Part shown: positions 17,283 to 25,385 of the stretch, piece after piece
How the letters are laid out: each line of letters starts with the position of its first letter
Numbering within the stretch: position 1 is the first letter of the stretch
NCBI RefSeq assembly: GCF_013386765.1
Contig: NZ_JACARE010000032.1
Location: 43,892-107,891, forward strand
DNA length: 64,000 nt
Direction: 5' to 3'
Source of the DNA: Pseudomonas yamanorum
GTDB lineage: Bacteria; Pseudomonadota; Gammaproteobacteria; Pseudomonadales; Pseudomonadaceae
Notes under the pieces: model-generated
What the model was told of the DNA's origin: nothing
What the model saw: only the letters and a program-made list of their open reading frames with translations
The model's database searches: none
Program-made: the position numbers and the translations under genes

Positions 17283-19370
17283 TTAGTCCGGCTTGCCGTC
17301 CACCACACCTGCGGTGTTATCCAGCAGGCTCTTGGTAGCGGTCTGCAGGAACGATTCGAGCTTCTGCTTCAACGCAGCCTCGTCCGGCGACTCTGGAATC
17401 ACTTTCCCGGTAGGGTTGGCGCCCAGTTCATATTCCCACAGCTTCGGTGGCATTTCCTTGGGCAATACCAGCACACGGTCGCCGGTGAGCAAGGCCACGG
17501 TCTGGTCGCTGCCCGACGGCTTGATCACGCCAAAGCCCTTGTCGCCTTCCGGCAGGTTGAGCAGGTCGCGGCCCCAGCACTGGTGCAGGGTGTCGCCGCC
17601 GAGGCGGCCCATGATGGTCGGCACGATGTCGATCTGGGTGCCGACGGTGTGGTCACGCTCGCCGAATTTTTCCTGCATGCCCGGTGCAATCATCAACATC
17701 GGTACGTTGAAGCGGCCCAGGTCCATCTCGGTGATCTGCTGTTCGTTGCCGAAGCCGTGGTCGCCCACAATCACGAACAGGGTTTCCTTGAAGTACGGCT
17801 CCTTGCGGGCCTTTTCAAAGAACTGGCCCAGGGCCCAGTCGGAGTAGCGCATGGCCGTCAAATGCTCGTTGAGGCTGCCACGGTCAGTGACTTTCTCAAC
17901 CGGCAATGGCGTCGGCAACGCGTACGGCGTGTGGTTGGACAGGGTTTGCAGCAGCGCGTAGAACGGCTTGCCGCCTTCACGTGCCTTCAGCTCTTCCAGG
18001 CCACGGCTGAACATGTCCTGGTCGGACACGCCCCAGGTCGGATCCGAGAACACCGGGTTGACGAAGTCATTGCGGCCGATGAAGTTGGTCATGCCCTGGT
18101 TGCTGAAGAAGCCCGACTGGTTGTCCCAGGCGAAGTCGCCGTTGTAGACATACACGTCGTCAAACTTGCGGGCGCTGAGCAACTGCGGCAGGCCCGAGAG
18201 CTTGTGGCTGCCTTCCGGCGTCTGCATCAGGTATTCGAAACCCGGCAGGTTCGGGAAGCAGGCCATGGTGGCGAACATACCCTGGTGGGTGTGAGTGCCG
18301 TTGGAGAAGAAACGGTCGAACAGCAGGCCTTCCTTGGACAGTTTGTCGAAGTACGGCGTGATGTTGCCCGGGCGGCCCAGGGCGCCCACCGAGTGACCGG
18401 CGAAGCTTTCCATCAGGATAACCACGACGTTCTTGATCGGCAGGGTCTTCTCGGCCGGCGGCGTGAAGTCACGACGCACGGCAGCGGTATCGGTATCCAC
18501 CAGCTTTTCGGTCGGCAGCACCAGCATGTCGCGCACGGTCTGGGTCGCCAGAGGCTGCTCCAGGGTGGCTTTCCAGATGTTCGAACGCTCTTCGGAGAAG
18601 CGCGATTTCGCCGCCGAGATCAGCGACAACGTACCGTTGAGGCCCAGCTGGTTGGCGAAGTTCGAGTCGGTGGTGTACACGTCACCCCAACGCAGTGGCG
18701 GACCCTGACGCAGGGTGCCACGGATGGCGACCACGGCCACCAGCAGGCAGACCACGAACACCGCGATGCGTGTGTACCACGGCGCCACCTGGCGGGTGCC
18801 GATGCTGCCACCGCTGAACGGGCCGCGTGGGCGCGTTGCACGGTCGGCGCCTTTGAAGGCGATGCTCAGGATCAGCGTGCCCACGGCCCAGGCCAGCAGG
18901 TAGCGCACCACCGGGAAACCGTACCAGAGCATGCTCATCACGGTTTTCGGGTCTTCCTTCACATACTGGAAGACCAGGCCGTTGAGGCGCTGGTGGAACT
19001 CGCGGTAGAAGTCCATTTCCATCAGGCCCAGGAACAGCGCGATGCTCGACGCGACCGTCAGCCACAAGCGGAAGAACCCGCGCGCCGCCATGGCCCGCAC
19101 GCTGAACAAGGCCAGCAGCAGCGGGACCAACACGTACATCACCAGGCGGATATCCAGGCGCAGGCCGTTGGCGAATGCTTCAAGGAAGGTCGAGGCCGGT
19201 GTGTCGAGGATCATTTCGCGGTTGTAGACCAGCAGCGCCAGGCGCAGCAGGGAGAACATCACCATCATGATCAAGGCACAAAGCAGCGTGTACGCCAGAT
19301 GGGATTTGACGGTCGGTTGCAGCAAGCGATTAGAAGCTCGCTGCTGATTCAGGGCGTCCGGGTTTGCCAT
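17283..19370 (-). CDS. LTA synthase family protein (membrane sulfatase-fold phosphotransferase)
   Basis: A 695-residue inner-membrane enzyme. About five transmembrane helices occupy the first about 220 residues. A periplasmic alkaline-phosphatase/sulfatase-fold domain follows, running from about 310 (NVVVILMESFAG, first metal site) to about 640. The nucleophile region FFSNGTHTHQGMFA carries the conserved Thr, and FVIVGDHGFG gives the late metal ligands. In Gram-positives LtaS makes lipoteichoic acid. In Gram-negatives homologues modify periplasmic glucans or lipids with phosphoglycerol or similar groups, so the exact product here is open. Monocistronic, with its own terminator. Confidence 0.9.
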   Translation of the reverse strand: MANPDALNQQRASNRLLQPTVKSHLAYTLLCALIMMVMFSLLRLALLVYNREMILDTPASTFLEAFANGLRLDIRLVMYVLVPLLLALFSVRAMAARGFFRLWLTVASSIALFLGLMEMDFYREFHQRLNGLVFQYVKEDPKTVMSMLWYGFPVVRYLLAWAVGTLILSIAFKGADRATRPRGPFSGGSIGTRQVAPWYTRIAVFVVCLLVAVVAIRGTLRQGPPLRWGDVYTTDSNFANQLGLNGTLSLISAAKSRFSEERSNIWKATLEQPLATQTVRDMLVLPTEKLVDTDTAAVRRDFTPPAEKTLPIKNVVVILMESFAGHSVGALGRPGNITPYFDKLSKEGLLFDRFFSNGTHTHQGMFATMACFPNLPGFEYLMQTPEGSHKLSGLPQLLSARKFDDVYVYNGDFAWDNQSGFFSNQGMTNFIGRNDFVNPVFSDPTWGVSDQDMFSRGLEELKAREGGKPFYALLQTLSNHTPYALPTPLPVEKVTDRGSLNEHLTAMRYSDWALGQFFEKARKEPYFKETLFVIVGDHGFGNEQQITEMDLGRFNVPMLMIAPGMQEKFGERDHTVGTQIDIVPTIMGRLGGDTLHQCWGRDLLNLPEGDKGFGVIKPSGSDQTVALLTGDRVLVLPKEMPPKLWEYELGANPTGKVIPESPDEAALKQKLESFLQTATKSLLDNTAGVVDGKPD

Positions 19371-19689
19371 GTCGTTTTAGGACCCATTGGAAGTTTAAGT
19401 TGCGAATGAATACAGCGGCGCCCCGCCCTCGCCCAGGCTGGCTGGGGTAGACGGTGAACGCAATGGCGCAAATGGTGCCCGATCAACGCCGGCAACGCCA
19501 TTGATTACTCACTCCGGCCGTTTGTTGGCACTCGTCTTAGAGCACTCGGACAGGAAAATAGCCGGCGAATTGTCTTGGATGGAATGTGAAAATTTTGTAC
19601 AGCGAATATCTCGACACACAAAAAACAACGGGATTGTAGCGGCCAACTTACGGCCGTATCTTTGCCCCCTGCCCTTTTGGATTGCCCCG
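19371..19689. other. Intergenic region, LTA-synthase-like gene to ogt
   Basis: It holds the divergent promoters of both genes. No REP, terminator or credible ORF was found. Frame-open sequence continues upstream of ogt from 19501 but lacks the character of coding sequence. Confidence 0.5.
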
Positions 19690-20163
19690 ATGATGTTTTA
19701 TTGCTATCACCCAAGTCCGCTCGGGCCGCTGTTACTGGCGGCGGATGAACAAGGGCTGCGCCTGTTGTATATGGACGTGCATCAATGCCCGGTGCAGGCG
19801 GACTGGATCCCGGCAACTAATGAACTGGATGAAGTGCGTCGACAACTGGATGAGTATTTCGCGCGCAAGCGGGAAGTGTTCGACCTGCCATTGGCACCGG
19901 TGGGTACGCCGTTTCAGCAGCAGGTCTGGCAGGCGTTGTTGCAGATTCCCTATGGGCGCACCTGGACGTATGGCGAACAAGCCCAGTACCTGGAAAATCC
20001 CAAGGCGATCCGCGCGGTGGGCACGGCCAATGGCGCCAACCCGATATCCATCATCATTGCGTGCCACCGCGTGGTGGGCAGCGATGGAACATTGGTGGGG
20101 TTTGGCGGCGGGATTGAAAACAAGGTGAAGTTGCTGGAGCTGGAAGGCAGCTGGTTGATCTAA
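19690..20163 (+). CDS. ogt: Methylated-DNA--[protein]-cysteine S-methyltransferase
   Basis: A 157-residue DNA-repair protein that removes alkyl groups from O6-alkylguanine or O4-alkylthymine by moving them to its own cysteine. The active site IIACHRVVGSDG contains the PCHR-type motif, here with Ala in place of Pro before Cys, followed by GFGGGIENKVKLLELEG. The helix-turn-helix RAVGTANGANP precedes it. The start is the first of two adjacent ATG codons (19690 and 19693); no strong ribosome site is seen, so the exact start is uncertain. It lacks the Ada N-terminal regulatory domain. Confidence 0.9.
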   Translation: MMFYCYHPSPLGPLLLAADEQGLRLLYMDVHQCPVQADWIPATNELDEVRRQLDEYFARKREVFDLPLAPVGTPFQQQVWQALLQIPYGRTWTYGEQAQYLENPKAIRAVGTANGANPISIIIACHRVVGSDGTLVGFGGGIENKVKLLELEGSWLI

Positions 20164-20180
20164 CCCACAATGGGGTACCC

Positions 20181-20273
20181 GCGTAGCAGCTGTCGAGCTT
20201 AAGCGAGGCTGCGTTCGCGGTTTGCCTGACACACCGCAGACGCAGCCTCGCTCAGGCTCGACAGCTGCTACGC
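20181..20273. repeat. Inverted repeat of a second REP-like family
   Basis: Arms GCGTAGCAGCTGTCGAGC... (20181-20213) and ...GCTCGACAGCTGCTACGC (20241-20273) are nearly perfect complements of about 33 bases around a 27-base centre. The sequence differs from the GGCTTGCC/CGGCGATGGC family found elsewhere in the window. Confidence 0.88.
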
Positions 20274-20279
20274 AGATCT

Positions 20280-20471
20280 TCAGATCCGCACGTTGCCGCG
20301 CGGCCCGGCGATCGCCCAGATGATCAAGCCCAACACCGGCAGCAGCAGGATCAGCAGGATCCACAGCACTTTGGCGCCGGTACCCGCGCCGCTTTTGAAC
20401 ACGTTGATGATCGCCCAGATATCCAGCGCCAGGATGATCAACCCGATCAGACCATTAAAAGTGGAACCCAT
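20280..20471 (-). CDS. PLDc_N-type small membrane protein
   Basis: A 63-residue inner-membrane protein with two hydrophobic helices: FNGLIGLIILALDIWAIINVF and VLWILLILLLPVLGLIIWAIAGP. This matches the short domain found at the N-terminus of phospholipase-D/cardiolipin-synthase-type proteins and as stand-alone proteins. There is no nuclease domain, so it is not itself a phospholipase. The ATG follows AGGAGCGATACC. Function is unknown. Confidence 0.85.
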   Translation of the reverse strand: MGSTFNGLIGLIILALDIWAIINVFKSGAGTGAKVLWILLILLLPVLGLIIWAIAGPRGNVRI

Positions 20472-20539
20472 GGTATCGCTCCTAAGTGAGGGCTTGCCTG
20501 CTTAGGATAGTCAGCCGTGGCCAGGGGTTCCGTTTTATT

Positions 20540-21070
20540 TCAGACGTGCACCGCAACCCGCAGGGCTTCCAGGGACGGTTCGCCCTTGATCCCGACTTCA
20601 GCGCACAACTCCAGTACCCGTGGCACGTCGTTGCCGTAGACCAGCACGGCCTGGATCTCGTCGTCCAGCAGTTGGCTGAAGTTGACCAGCACGTAGCCGC
20701 CGTTTTCCGGGTTGAGCGCACTCATCTGGATCTGGATGCGGTTCAGTGCGGTCAGGGCTTCGGTCTTGGCCAGTTGCTTGGGCTTGAGGTTGAACGCCAC
20801 GCCGGGGCCGAAGGAGGCGACGATCTGGGCAAACAGGTCCAGGTGAGTGTCGGCCTGGAACAGCACGGTGTCGGGCAGGCTGCCGACGACGATCCACTCG
20901 CCCAGGGGAATCGGGAAAGTGTCGTCGTAGTTGATGTCTGGGTTGGCGGCCAGGAAAGCGTCAGGATCGGCGTAGGCCTGGGCCGCTTCGTCAGCCACCT
21001 TGGCGATCTCGGGTTCGCTCATGCAGCCGGAGCTGATTTTGCTGATGAGTTCGACGAGTGCGGTTTTCAT
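20540..21070 (-). CDS. Conserved hypothetical protein, 176 residues
   Basis: I do not recognise a family. The protein is acidic and soluble, with no signal peptide or membrane span. Its middle (FPIPLGEWIVVGSLPDTVLFQADTH) looks like a mixed beta-sheet domain, and its end is helical. It follows the ankyrin gene by about 40 bases on the same strand and may be cotranscribed with it and the acyl-CoA synthetase upstream. Codon use is like its neighbours, so it is a real gene. Confidence 0.75.
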   Translation of the reverse strand: MKTALVELISKISSGCMSEPEIAKVADEAAQAYADPDAFLAANPDINYDDTFPIPLGEWIVVGSLPDTVLFQADTHLDLFAQIVASFGPGVAFNLKPKQLAKTEALTALNRIQIQMSALNPENGGYVLVNFSQLLDDEIQAVLVYGNDVPRVLELCAEVGIKGEPSLEALRVAVHV

Positions 21071-21111
21071 GGGGTGGTCCTGTGGCGGGGCTGATTTTGA
21101 GGGCGCAAAGC

Positions 21112-21627
21112 CTACACCAGTTTTTGCAACTGCGCCGCCGTATCCACCGCCCCCATGGTCTGGGCCGCTGCCAGCGCGGTCACGCCCTGGGCATCGGTGG
21201 CCTTGGGGTTGGCGCCCTGGCTGATCAGGTAATCCACCATTTCGGTACGGTTGAACATCGCCGCCATCATCAGGGCCGTGCGGCCATCGGAAGACGCGCC
21301 CTCAACCAACGCTCCGCCTTCGATCAACGCCTTGACCACCGGCAGGTTGCCCTTGAACGCGGCGCCGGCAATCGGCAGTTGGTTCTTGTCATTGGCAATC
21401 TGTGGGTCGGCCTTGAATTCCAGCAGCACTTTCACGGCATCGACATGGCCGTGGTAGGCAGACAGCATCAACAGCGTATCGCCATTGTGGTTGCGCAGGT
21501 TCGGCGGCAAGCCCTTGGCCAGCAACGCAGCCAGCATCGCGGCGTCGCCCTTGCGCGCCACGTCGAACACCTGCTCGGCAAATTCGGCGGCTTCGTCTTC
21601 GGTCATTTGTTTGGCTTGGTCTGACAT
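21112..21627 (-). CDS. Ankyrin repeat protein
   Basis: A 171-residue protein of about four ankyrin repeats, seen as NHNGDTLLMLSAYHGHVDAVKVLL, NQLPIAGAAFKGNLPVVKALIEGG and SDGRTALMMAAMFNRTEMVDYLISQGA. A short acidic helix precedes them. No signal peptide is present, so it is probably a cytoplasmic protein-binding partner. In P. aeruginosa a related ankyrin gene sits with catalase katB, but no catalase is here. The ATG follows CAAGGAG. Confidence 0.9.
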   Translation of the reverse strand: MSDQAKQMTEDEAAEFAEQVFDVARKGDAAMLAALLAKGLPPNLRNHNGDTLLMLSAYHGHVDAVKVLLEFKADPQIANDKNQLPIAGAAFKGNLPVVKALIEGGALVEGASSDGRTALMMAAMFNRTEMVDYLISQGANPKATDAQGVTALAAAQTMGAVDTAAQLQKLV

Positions 21628-21723
21628 GTGGGGCTCCTTGTCTGGTGTTTCATAAGGCGTCCAGTCTCGCGACGGAGTTCCCCACTGTCATGCCTTTTTT
21701 CCCAAAAGCGGCGATAGCCAGAA

Positions 21724-23550
21724 TCAATAACGGAACTTGCCCGCCTGGATGTCCGCCAGCAGTTGCCCGGTGACCGGCACGTAGCTGTCCGATCCCGGCA
21801 GCCAGGCAAAGATCGGATCATCGCCCGCCTTGTCCGGGTCGAATGCCTCCTCCTTGAGTTTTACCTTCTGGTATTTGAAGGTGCCGGTCGTCTCCATCTT
21901 TACCTTGATCCGCAGGAACAATGGCACCGCATACGCCGGCAACTGCCCGTGGGCAAACGTCAGCAGCTCGCGCATGTCCAGGGATGCCAGGGATTCAGCG
22001 GGCGTGATGGCCGCCATGCCGGCGCGGCCATTGGTGTTTTCGATCTCTACGCCGTAGGCCACCACTTCGGAAATCTGCGGGTGCTGCAGGAAGATGTTCT
22101 CGACTTCGGTGGTGGAGACGTTTTCGCCCTTCCAGCGGTAGGTGTCCCCCAGCCGGTCAACGAACTGGGCGTGACCGAAACCGATATTGCGCAGCAGGTC
22201 GCCGGTGTTGAAGTAGCGGTCACCCTTTTCGAACACATCGCTGAGCACCACCTTGCGGTTCTTCTCGGGGTCGGTGTAGCCGTCGAAAGGTGCCTTGTCA
22301 TCGATCCGGGCCAGCAACAAGCCCTGGCCGCCCTTCGGCACTTCCCGCATGAAACCGTCACTGCCGCGAATTGGCTCACAGCTGTCGTGGGCGTAGTCCA
22401 CCAGTGCCCAGTGCATCAGAGAAAAGCCGATGGTGTTGTCGAAATTCAGCACGTTGGTGAAGCCGATATTACCGTCGCTGGCAGCGTACAGCTCACAGAT
22501 GTGATCGACGCCAAAGCGCTGCTTGAACTCGGCCCAGACGCCGGGACGCAGGCCGTTGCCGATCATCTTCGTCACCCGGTTGTCACGGTCCTGCTCACTG
22601 GCGGGCTGGTCGATCAGGTAGCGGCACAGCTCGCCCACATAGCCCAGGGTGGTCGCGTTGAAGCGGCGCACGTCGTCCCAGAACTGGCTGGCGCTGAACT
22701 TGCGGCGAATGGCAAACCCCGACGCCCCGGCAATTGCCGAACCCCAGCACACGCACAGGCCGGTGGCGTGATACAGCGGCAAGGTGCAATAGACAACGTC
22801 TTCGGGGCCCATATCCAGGGCGATGGTGCCGAAACTGGCCGAGGACTTCATCCAGCGGCCGTGCTTGAAAATGCCGGCCTTGGGCAAACCGGTGGTGCCG
22901 GAGGTGTAGATATAGAAGCAGGGGTCGTTGAAGTAGATCTGCTGGGTGCTGGCGGGGTTTTCCAGCGAATGGTCAGCGCTCGCGGCCATCAGGTCGACAT
23001 AACCCGCCGGCACGTTGTCCTGCTGCTGATCGGCGACAAACCAGGTTTTATCCGCCTGGATGCTCACTTGGCTGCGAACCACCTCGTAGGCGCCTACCAA
23101 CTCGGCACCGACCACGATCGCCGCCGGCGTCACCAGGTTGAGGCTGTGCACCAGTGCGGCCTGGGTTTGCGCGGTATTGAGCATCGCGCAAATGCCGCCG
23201 ACCTTGGCCACGGCCAGCACATTGAGCAACAACTCGGGGCGGTTCTCGATAAACAACGCCACCACGTCGCCCTTGCCGATGCCCTGCGCTTGCAGGTAGT
23301 GGGCCATGCGGTTGGCCTGATGGTTGGCCTGGCGGTAGCTGAGCACCTTGTCGCCATACAGCAGTGCGGCGCCATCAGGGTTGCGTTGGGTGGCTTGCTC
23401 GAAGGTCCAACCGAGGCCGCATGGCTGGTCGGGGTCGGTGATGTTGGCAACGCGGATACCGCGGACCAATCGCGGCAACGCACGGACAATGGTGGGCACC
23501 TTACGCAGCATCATGCCCCAGGTGATCAAGTCACTTGGCGGGTGGTTCAT
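21724..23550 (-). CDS. Long-chain acyl-CoA synthetase (FATP-like)
   Basis: A 608-residue adenylate-forming ligase that activates long-chain fatty acids with ATP and CoA. The AMP-binding P-loop YIYTSGTTGLPKAG lies near residue 215; later GYTDPEKN, DRYFNTGDLL and WKGENVSTTEVE give the second AMP motif and the hinge. The sequence order and length are those of the very-long-chain/FATP branch, not of FadD. The start at 23550 follows AAAGGA; the longer open frame upstream lacks a ribosome site. The downstream ankyrin gene begins about 100 bases after the stop on the same strand. Confidence 0.92.
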   Translation of the reverse strand: MNHPPSDLITWGMMLRKVPTIVRALPRLVRGIRVANITDPDQPCGLGWTFEQATQRNPDGAALLYGDKVLSYRQANHQANRMAHYLQAQGIGKGDVVALFIENRPELLLNVLAVAKVGGICAMLNTAQTQAALVHSLNLVTPAAIVVGAELVGAYEVVRSQVSIQADKTWFVADQQQDNVPAGYVDLMAASADHSLENPASTQQIYFNDPCFYIYTSGTTGLPKAGIFKHGRWMKSSASFGTIALDMGPEDVVYCTLPLYHATGLCVCWGSAIAGASGFAIRRKFSASQFWDDVRRFNATTLGYVGELCRYLIDQPASEQDRDNRVTKMIGNGLRPGVWAEFKQRFGVDHICELYAASDGNIGFTNVLNFDNTIGFSLMHWALVDYAHDSCEPIRGSDGFMREVPKGGQGLLLARIDDKAPFDGYTDPEKNRKVVLSDVFEKGDRYFNTGDLLRNIGFGHAQFVDRLGDTYRWKGENVSTTEVENIFLQHPQISEVVAYGVEIENTNGRAGMAAITPAESLASLDMRELLTFAHGQLPAYAVPLFLRIKVKMETTGTFKYQKVKLKEEAFDPDKAGDDPIFAWLPGSDSYVPVTGQLLADIQAGKFRY

Positions 23551-23885
23551 GGTGGGAACGTCCTTTTTCTTATTGTTCGTATGACCCTCAAACACCCTTT
23601 GCACCGTAAGACCGGCGCCGGATGCCTTGCAGGAAAATACGCCAGCCATTCTTTGGCTGTACATGCAGGATTTGAAAAGTTTTGTATCCCATAAGGAAAA
23701 GGAATTTAACCGCCCGTTTCGCGGTCACTATGGAAGACCTGCCTTGCGCGCCTGCGGATAAATCTTACGCAGAACCACGCAAAATGCAGGATGCACGATG
23801 GCCATTCATGCAAATTGCACGAAACTGAAAATCTTAAAATTTTTCAACATACTGATTTATAACGATTTTTTAAGACAATCAGTAC

Positions 23886-23901
23886 TGGCACAATCACTGC
23901 A
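23886..23901 (+). promoter_or_regulatory. Sigma-54 (RpoN) type promoter before the DUF3509 gene
   Basis: TGGCAC-N6-TGCA has the invariant GG and GC exactly 12 bases apart, as in the -24/-12 consensus, with one mismatch in the TTGC block. Transcription would start near 23912, about 36 bases before the ATG. The rest of the 397-base region between the acyl-CoA synthetase and this gene (23551-23947) shows no gene or repeat. Confidence 0.5.
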
Positions 23902-23947
23902 CCTATCACTCCACGCTGCAAAACACGAGCTAACGGAGCTGATAGAC

Positions 23948-24226
23948 ATGAGCCTGATCCAAGACAAGTTTTCTTCTGTGTTCTCTAATTTCGACGTCAC
24001 CACCCAGGCGCGTCCGGATGGCGGCATCCTGCTGACCTTGCGTAACAGCGAAGGCAAGCAGATCAAACGTTCGATCTCTTATCAGCAGTTGCACACGGCC
24101 GACCAGCTCACTTGGGTCATCAGCGCCATTCGCCGTGACCTGGCTGAACAAGCCAGCGATCTGCCGCAGATTTCGATGCTGCAAAGCCAGAACCGCTTTG
24201 CCCTGCCGACTTACCATTCGGCCTGA
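23948..24226 (+). CDS. DUF3509 family protein
   Basis: A 92-residue Pseudomonas-type small protein with the characteristic ARPDGGILLTLRNSEGK and VISAIRRDLAEQ blocks. Function is unknown. The ATG at 23948 follows ACGGAG; a longer open frame (from 23798) has atypical composition and overlaps the putative sigma-54 promoter, so I rejected it. A strong terminator follows. Confidence 0.85.
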   Translation: MSLIQDKFSSVFSNFDVTTQARPDGGILLTLRNSEGKQIKRSISYQQLHTADQLTWVISAIRRDLAEQASDLPQISMLQSQNRFALPTYHSA

Positions 24227-24245
24227 TAGTTTTGCCGCAATGAAT

Positions 24246-24281
24246 AAGGCCGTGATGCGCTGACGCATCACGGCCTTTTTA
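24246..24281. terminator. Rho-independent terminator between DUF3509 and luxR-type genes
   Basis: The stem AAGGCCGTGATGCG / CGCATCACGGCCTT is followed by TTTTTA on the plus strand. It ends the DUF3509 transcript, and the convergent LuxR-type gene ends inside it. Confidence 0.93.
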
Positions 24282-24608
24282 TTGACACAACTGCAGCTTG
24301 AGCGCCTCGTTCACGGCCTGTACCCGATTGCATACCTGCAACTTGCCGTAGATGTTGCGCAGGTGAAACTTCACCGTGGCTTGGGAGATTGAGCGAATCC
24401 TGCTGATTTCCCACACTGTCTTACCCTCGACTGCCCAGCGCAGAATCTCCAGTTCCTTAGGTGTCAGGGGTTTGCCTGACAATACCGTGCGTGCCTTGCT
24501 TTTGACGGCAATGGGCGTGTGATCTGTTTCAGTGGACGGTTGTTCCAGCTGCTTTGGGCCGCTCATTTCTGCCTCCCCCACTTCCATAGGCCTTTGTAGC
24601 GCCGACAT
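24279..24608 (-). CDS. LuxR-type HTH regulator without sensor domain
   Basis: A 109-residue protein whose C-terminal about 60 residues form a LuxR/GerE helix-turn-helix: LTPKELEILRWAVEGKTVWEIS, then SQATVKFHLRNIYGKL. The first about 48 residues are polar and show no receiver or autoinducer domain. Most LuxR-type activators are 200 residues or more, so this is a solo DNA-binding domain that may be active by abundance or by a partner. The start ATG has AGGAGGAATCCG before it, a near-ideal ribosome site. Targets are unknown. Confidence 0.85.
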   Translation of the reverse strand: MSALQRPMEVGEAEMSGPKQLEQPSTETDHTPIAVKSKARTVLSGKPLTPKELEILRWAVEGKTVWEISRIRSISQATVKFHLRNIYGKLQVCNRVQAVNEALKLQLCQ

Positions 24609-24765
24609 TCGGATTCCTCCTATTGACAGGCATTCAAATAATTAGGGGAGAGAGAGTTACACAAAGAGTGGAAATATTAAGTCAGTGCCGCGATAAACAT
24701 CTGTTACTTACAGACCTTTAAGTTTCTTCCCACAACATTTTCCAACGCATATGGGTTGAAGTTTA

Positions 24766-24792
24766 AAACAGCCTCAACTACCGAGGCTGTTT
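24766..24792 (-). terminator. Rho-independent terminator after the ARD-like gene
   Basis: Inverted repeat AAACAGCCTC / GAGGCTGTTT lies 20 bases past the stop of the minus-strand ARD-like gene and has a T-rich tail when read on that strand. Confidence 0.85.
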
Positions 24793-24811
24793 CCTCAACA
24801 TCCCTTCGGAC

Positions 24812-25357
24812 TCAGTCCTCCAGGCGCGCAAATCCTGTGGCAATGGTATCGCCGGTCAGGTTGATCGCCAGCCCTTCTTCGCCGTTGAACAGGCGGATCA
24901 CCACAAAATGCGGGTTTTCCCCCATGTCGAACCAATGGGCGATGCCGCCCGGGATGGCGATCAGGTCGTTTTTCTCGCAGAACACCGCGTACACATAATC
25001 CTCGATGTGCAGGGTAAACAGGCCACGTCCGGCGACGAAGAAGCGTACGTGATCCTGCGCCAAACGGTGTTCGTCGAGCCGTTCGGCACGCAGTTCGGCT
25101 TTCTGCGGATGGTCGTTGCTGATACTGACGACATCGACGTGGGTGTAGCCGCGCTCGGTCATCAGTTGGTCGATGGGCTGCTGATAGGCGGCAATGATTT
25201 CAGCCTCGCTGGCACCCGCCTCAAGCCGGGCGGCGGCCTGCCAGCGCTGGAAACCCACGCCCAGTTCGGCCAGGGTCGAGGCAATATCGTCGAGGTGAGT
25301 CAGCACCTTGTTCGGAGTATCGGGGGTGGAGACGGGGTAAACCGCGAGATAGCTCAT
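24812..25357 (-). CDS. Acireductone dioxygenase-like cupin with altered metal ligands
   Basis: A 181-residue cupin that aligns end to end with MtnD, the dioxygenase of the methionine salvage pathway (VLTHLDDIASTLAE, ERGYTHVDVVSI, VRFFVAGRGLF, HWFDMGENPHFV). In MtnD the metal is held by H-x-H-x3-E plus a late His. Here the DNA reads EHRLAQDH, so the second His is Leu and the Glu is His, while the first His and the HWFDMG His remain. The usual 3-His/1-Glu set is thus changed. It sits 28 bases after an MFS gene. The mtnB and mtnC genes that I recall beside aroC/MFS in other pseudomonads are absent. I infer changed or lost activity. The ATG at 25357 was preferred to a TTG one codon upstream. Confidence 0.82.
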   Translation of the reverse strand: MSYLAVYPVSTPDTPNKVLTHLDDIASTLAELGVGFQRWQAAARLEAGASEAEIIAAYQQPIDQLMTERGYTHVDVVSISNDHPQKAELRAERLDEHRLAQDHVRFFVAGRGLFTLHIEDYVYAVFCEKNDLIAIPGGIAHWFDMGENPHFVVIRLFNGEEGLAINLTGDTIATGFARLED

Positions 25358-25385
25358 CAAACTCTTCCTCTGTCACGGGAAAGGC

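Noticed and set aside
17253..19409. A 718-codon plus-strand frame opposite the LTA-synthase-like gene
   Set aside because: It is a shadow of a gene with clear sulfatase-fold motifs.
21763..23694. A 643-codon plus-strand frame opposite the acyl-CoA synthetase
   Set aside because: It is antisense to an enzyme with clear AMP-binding motifs.
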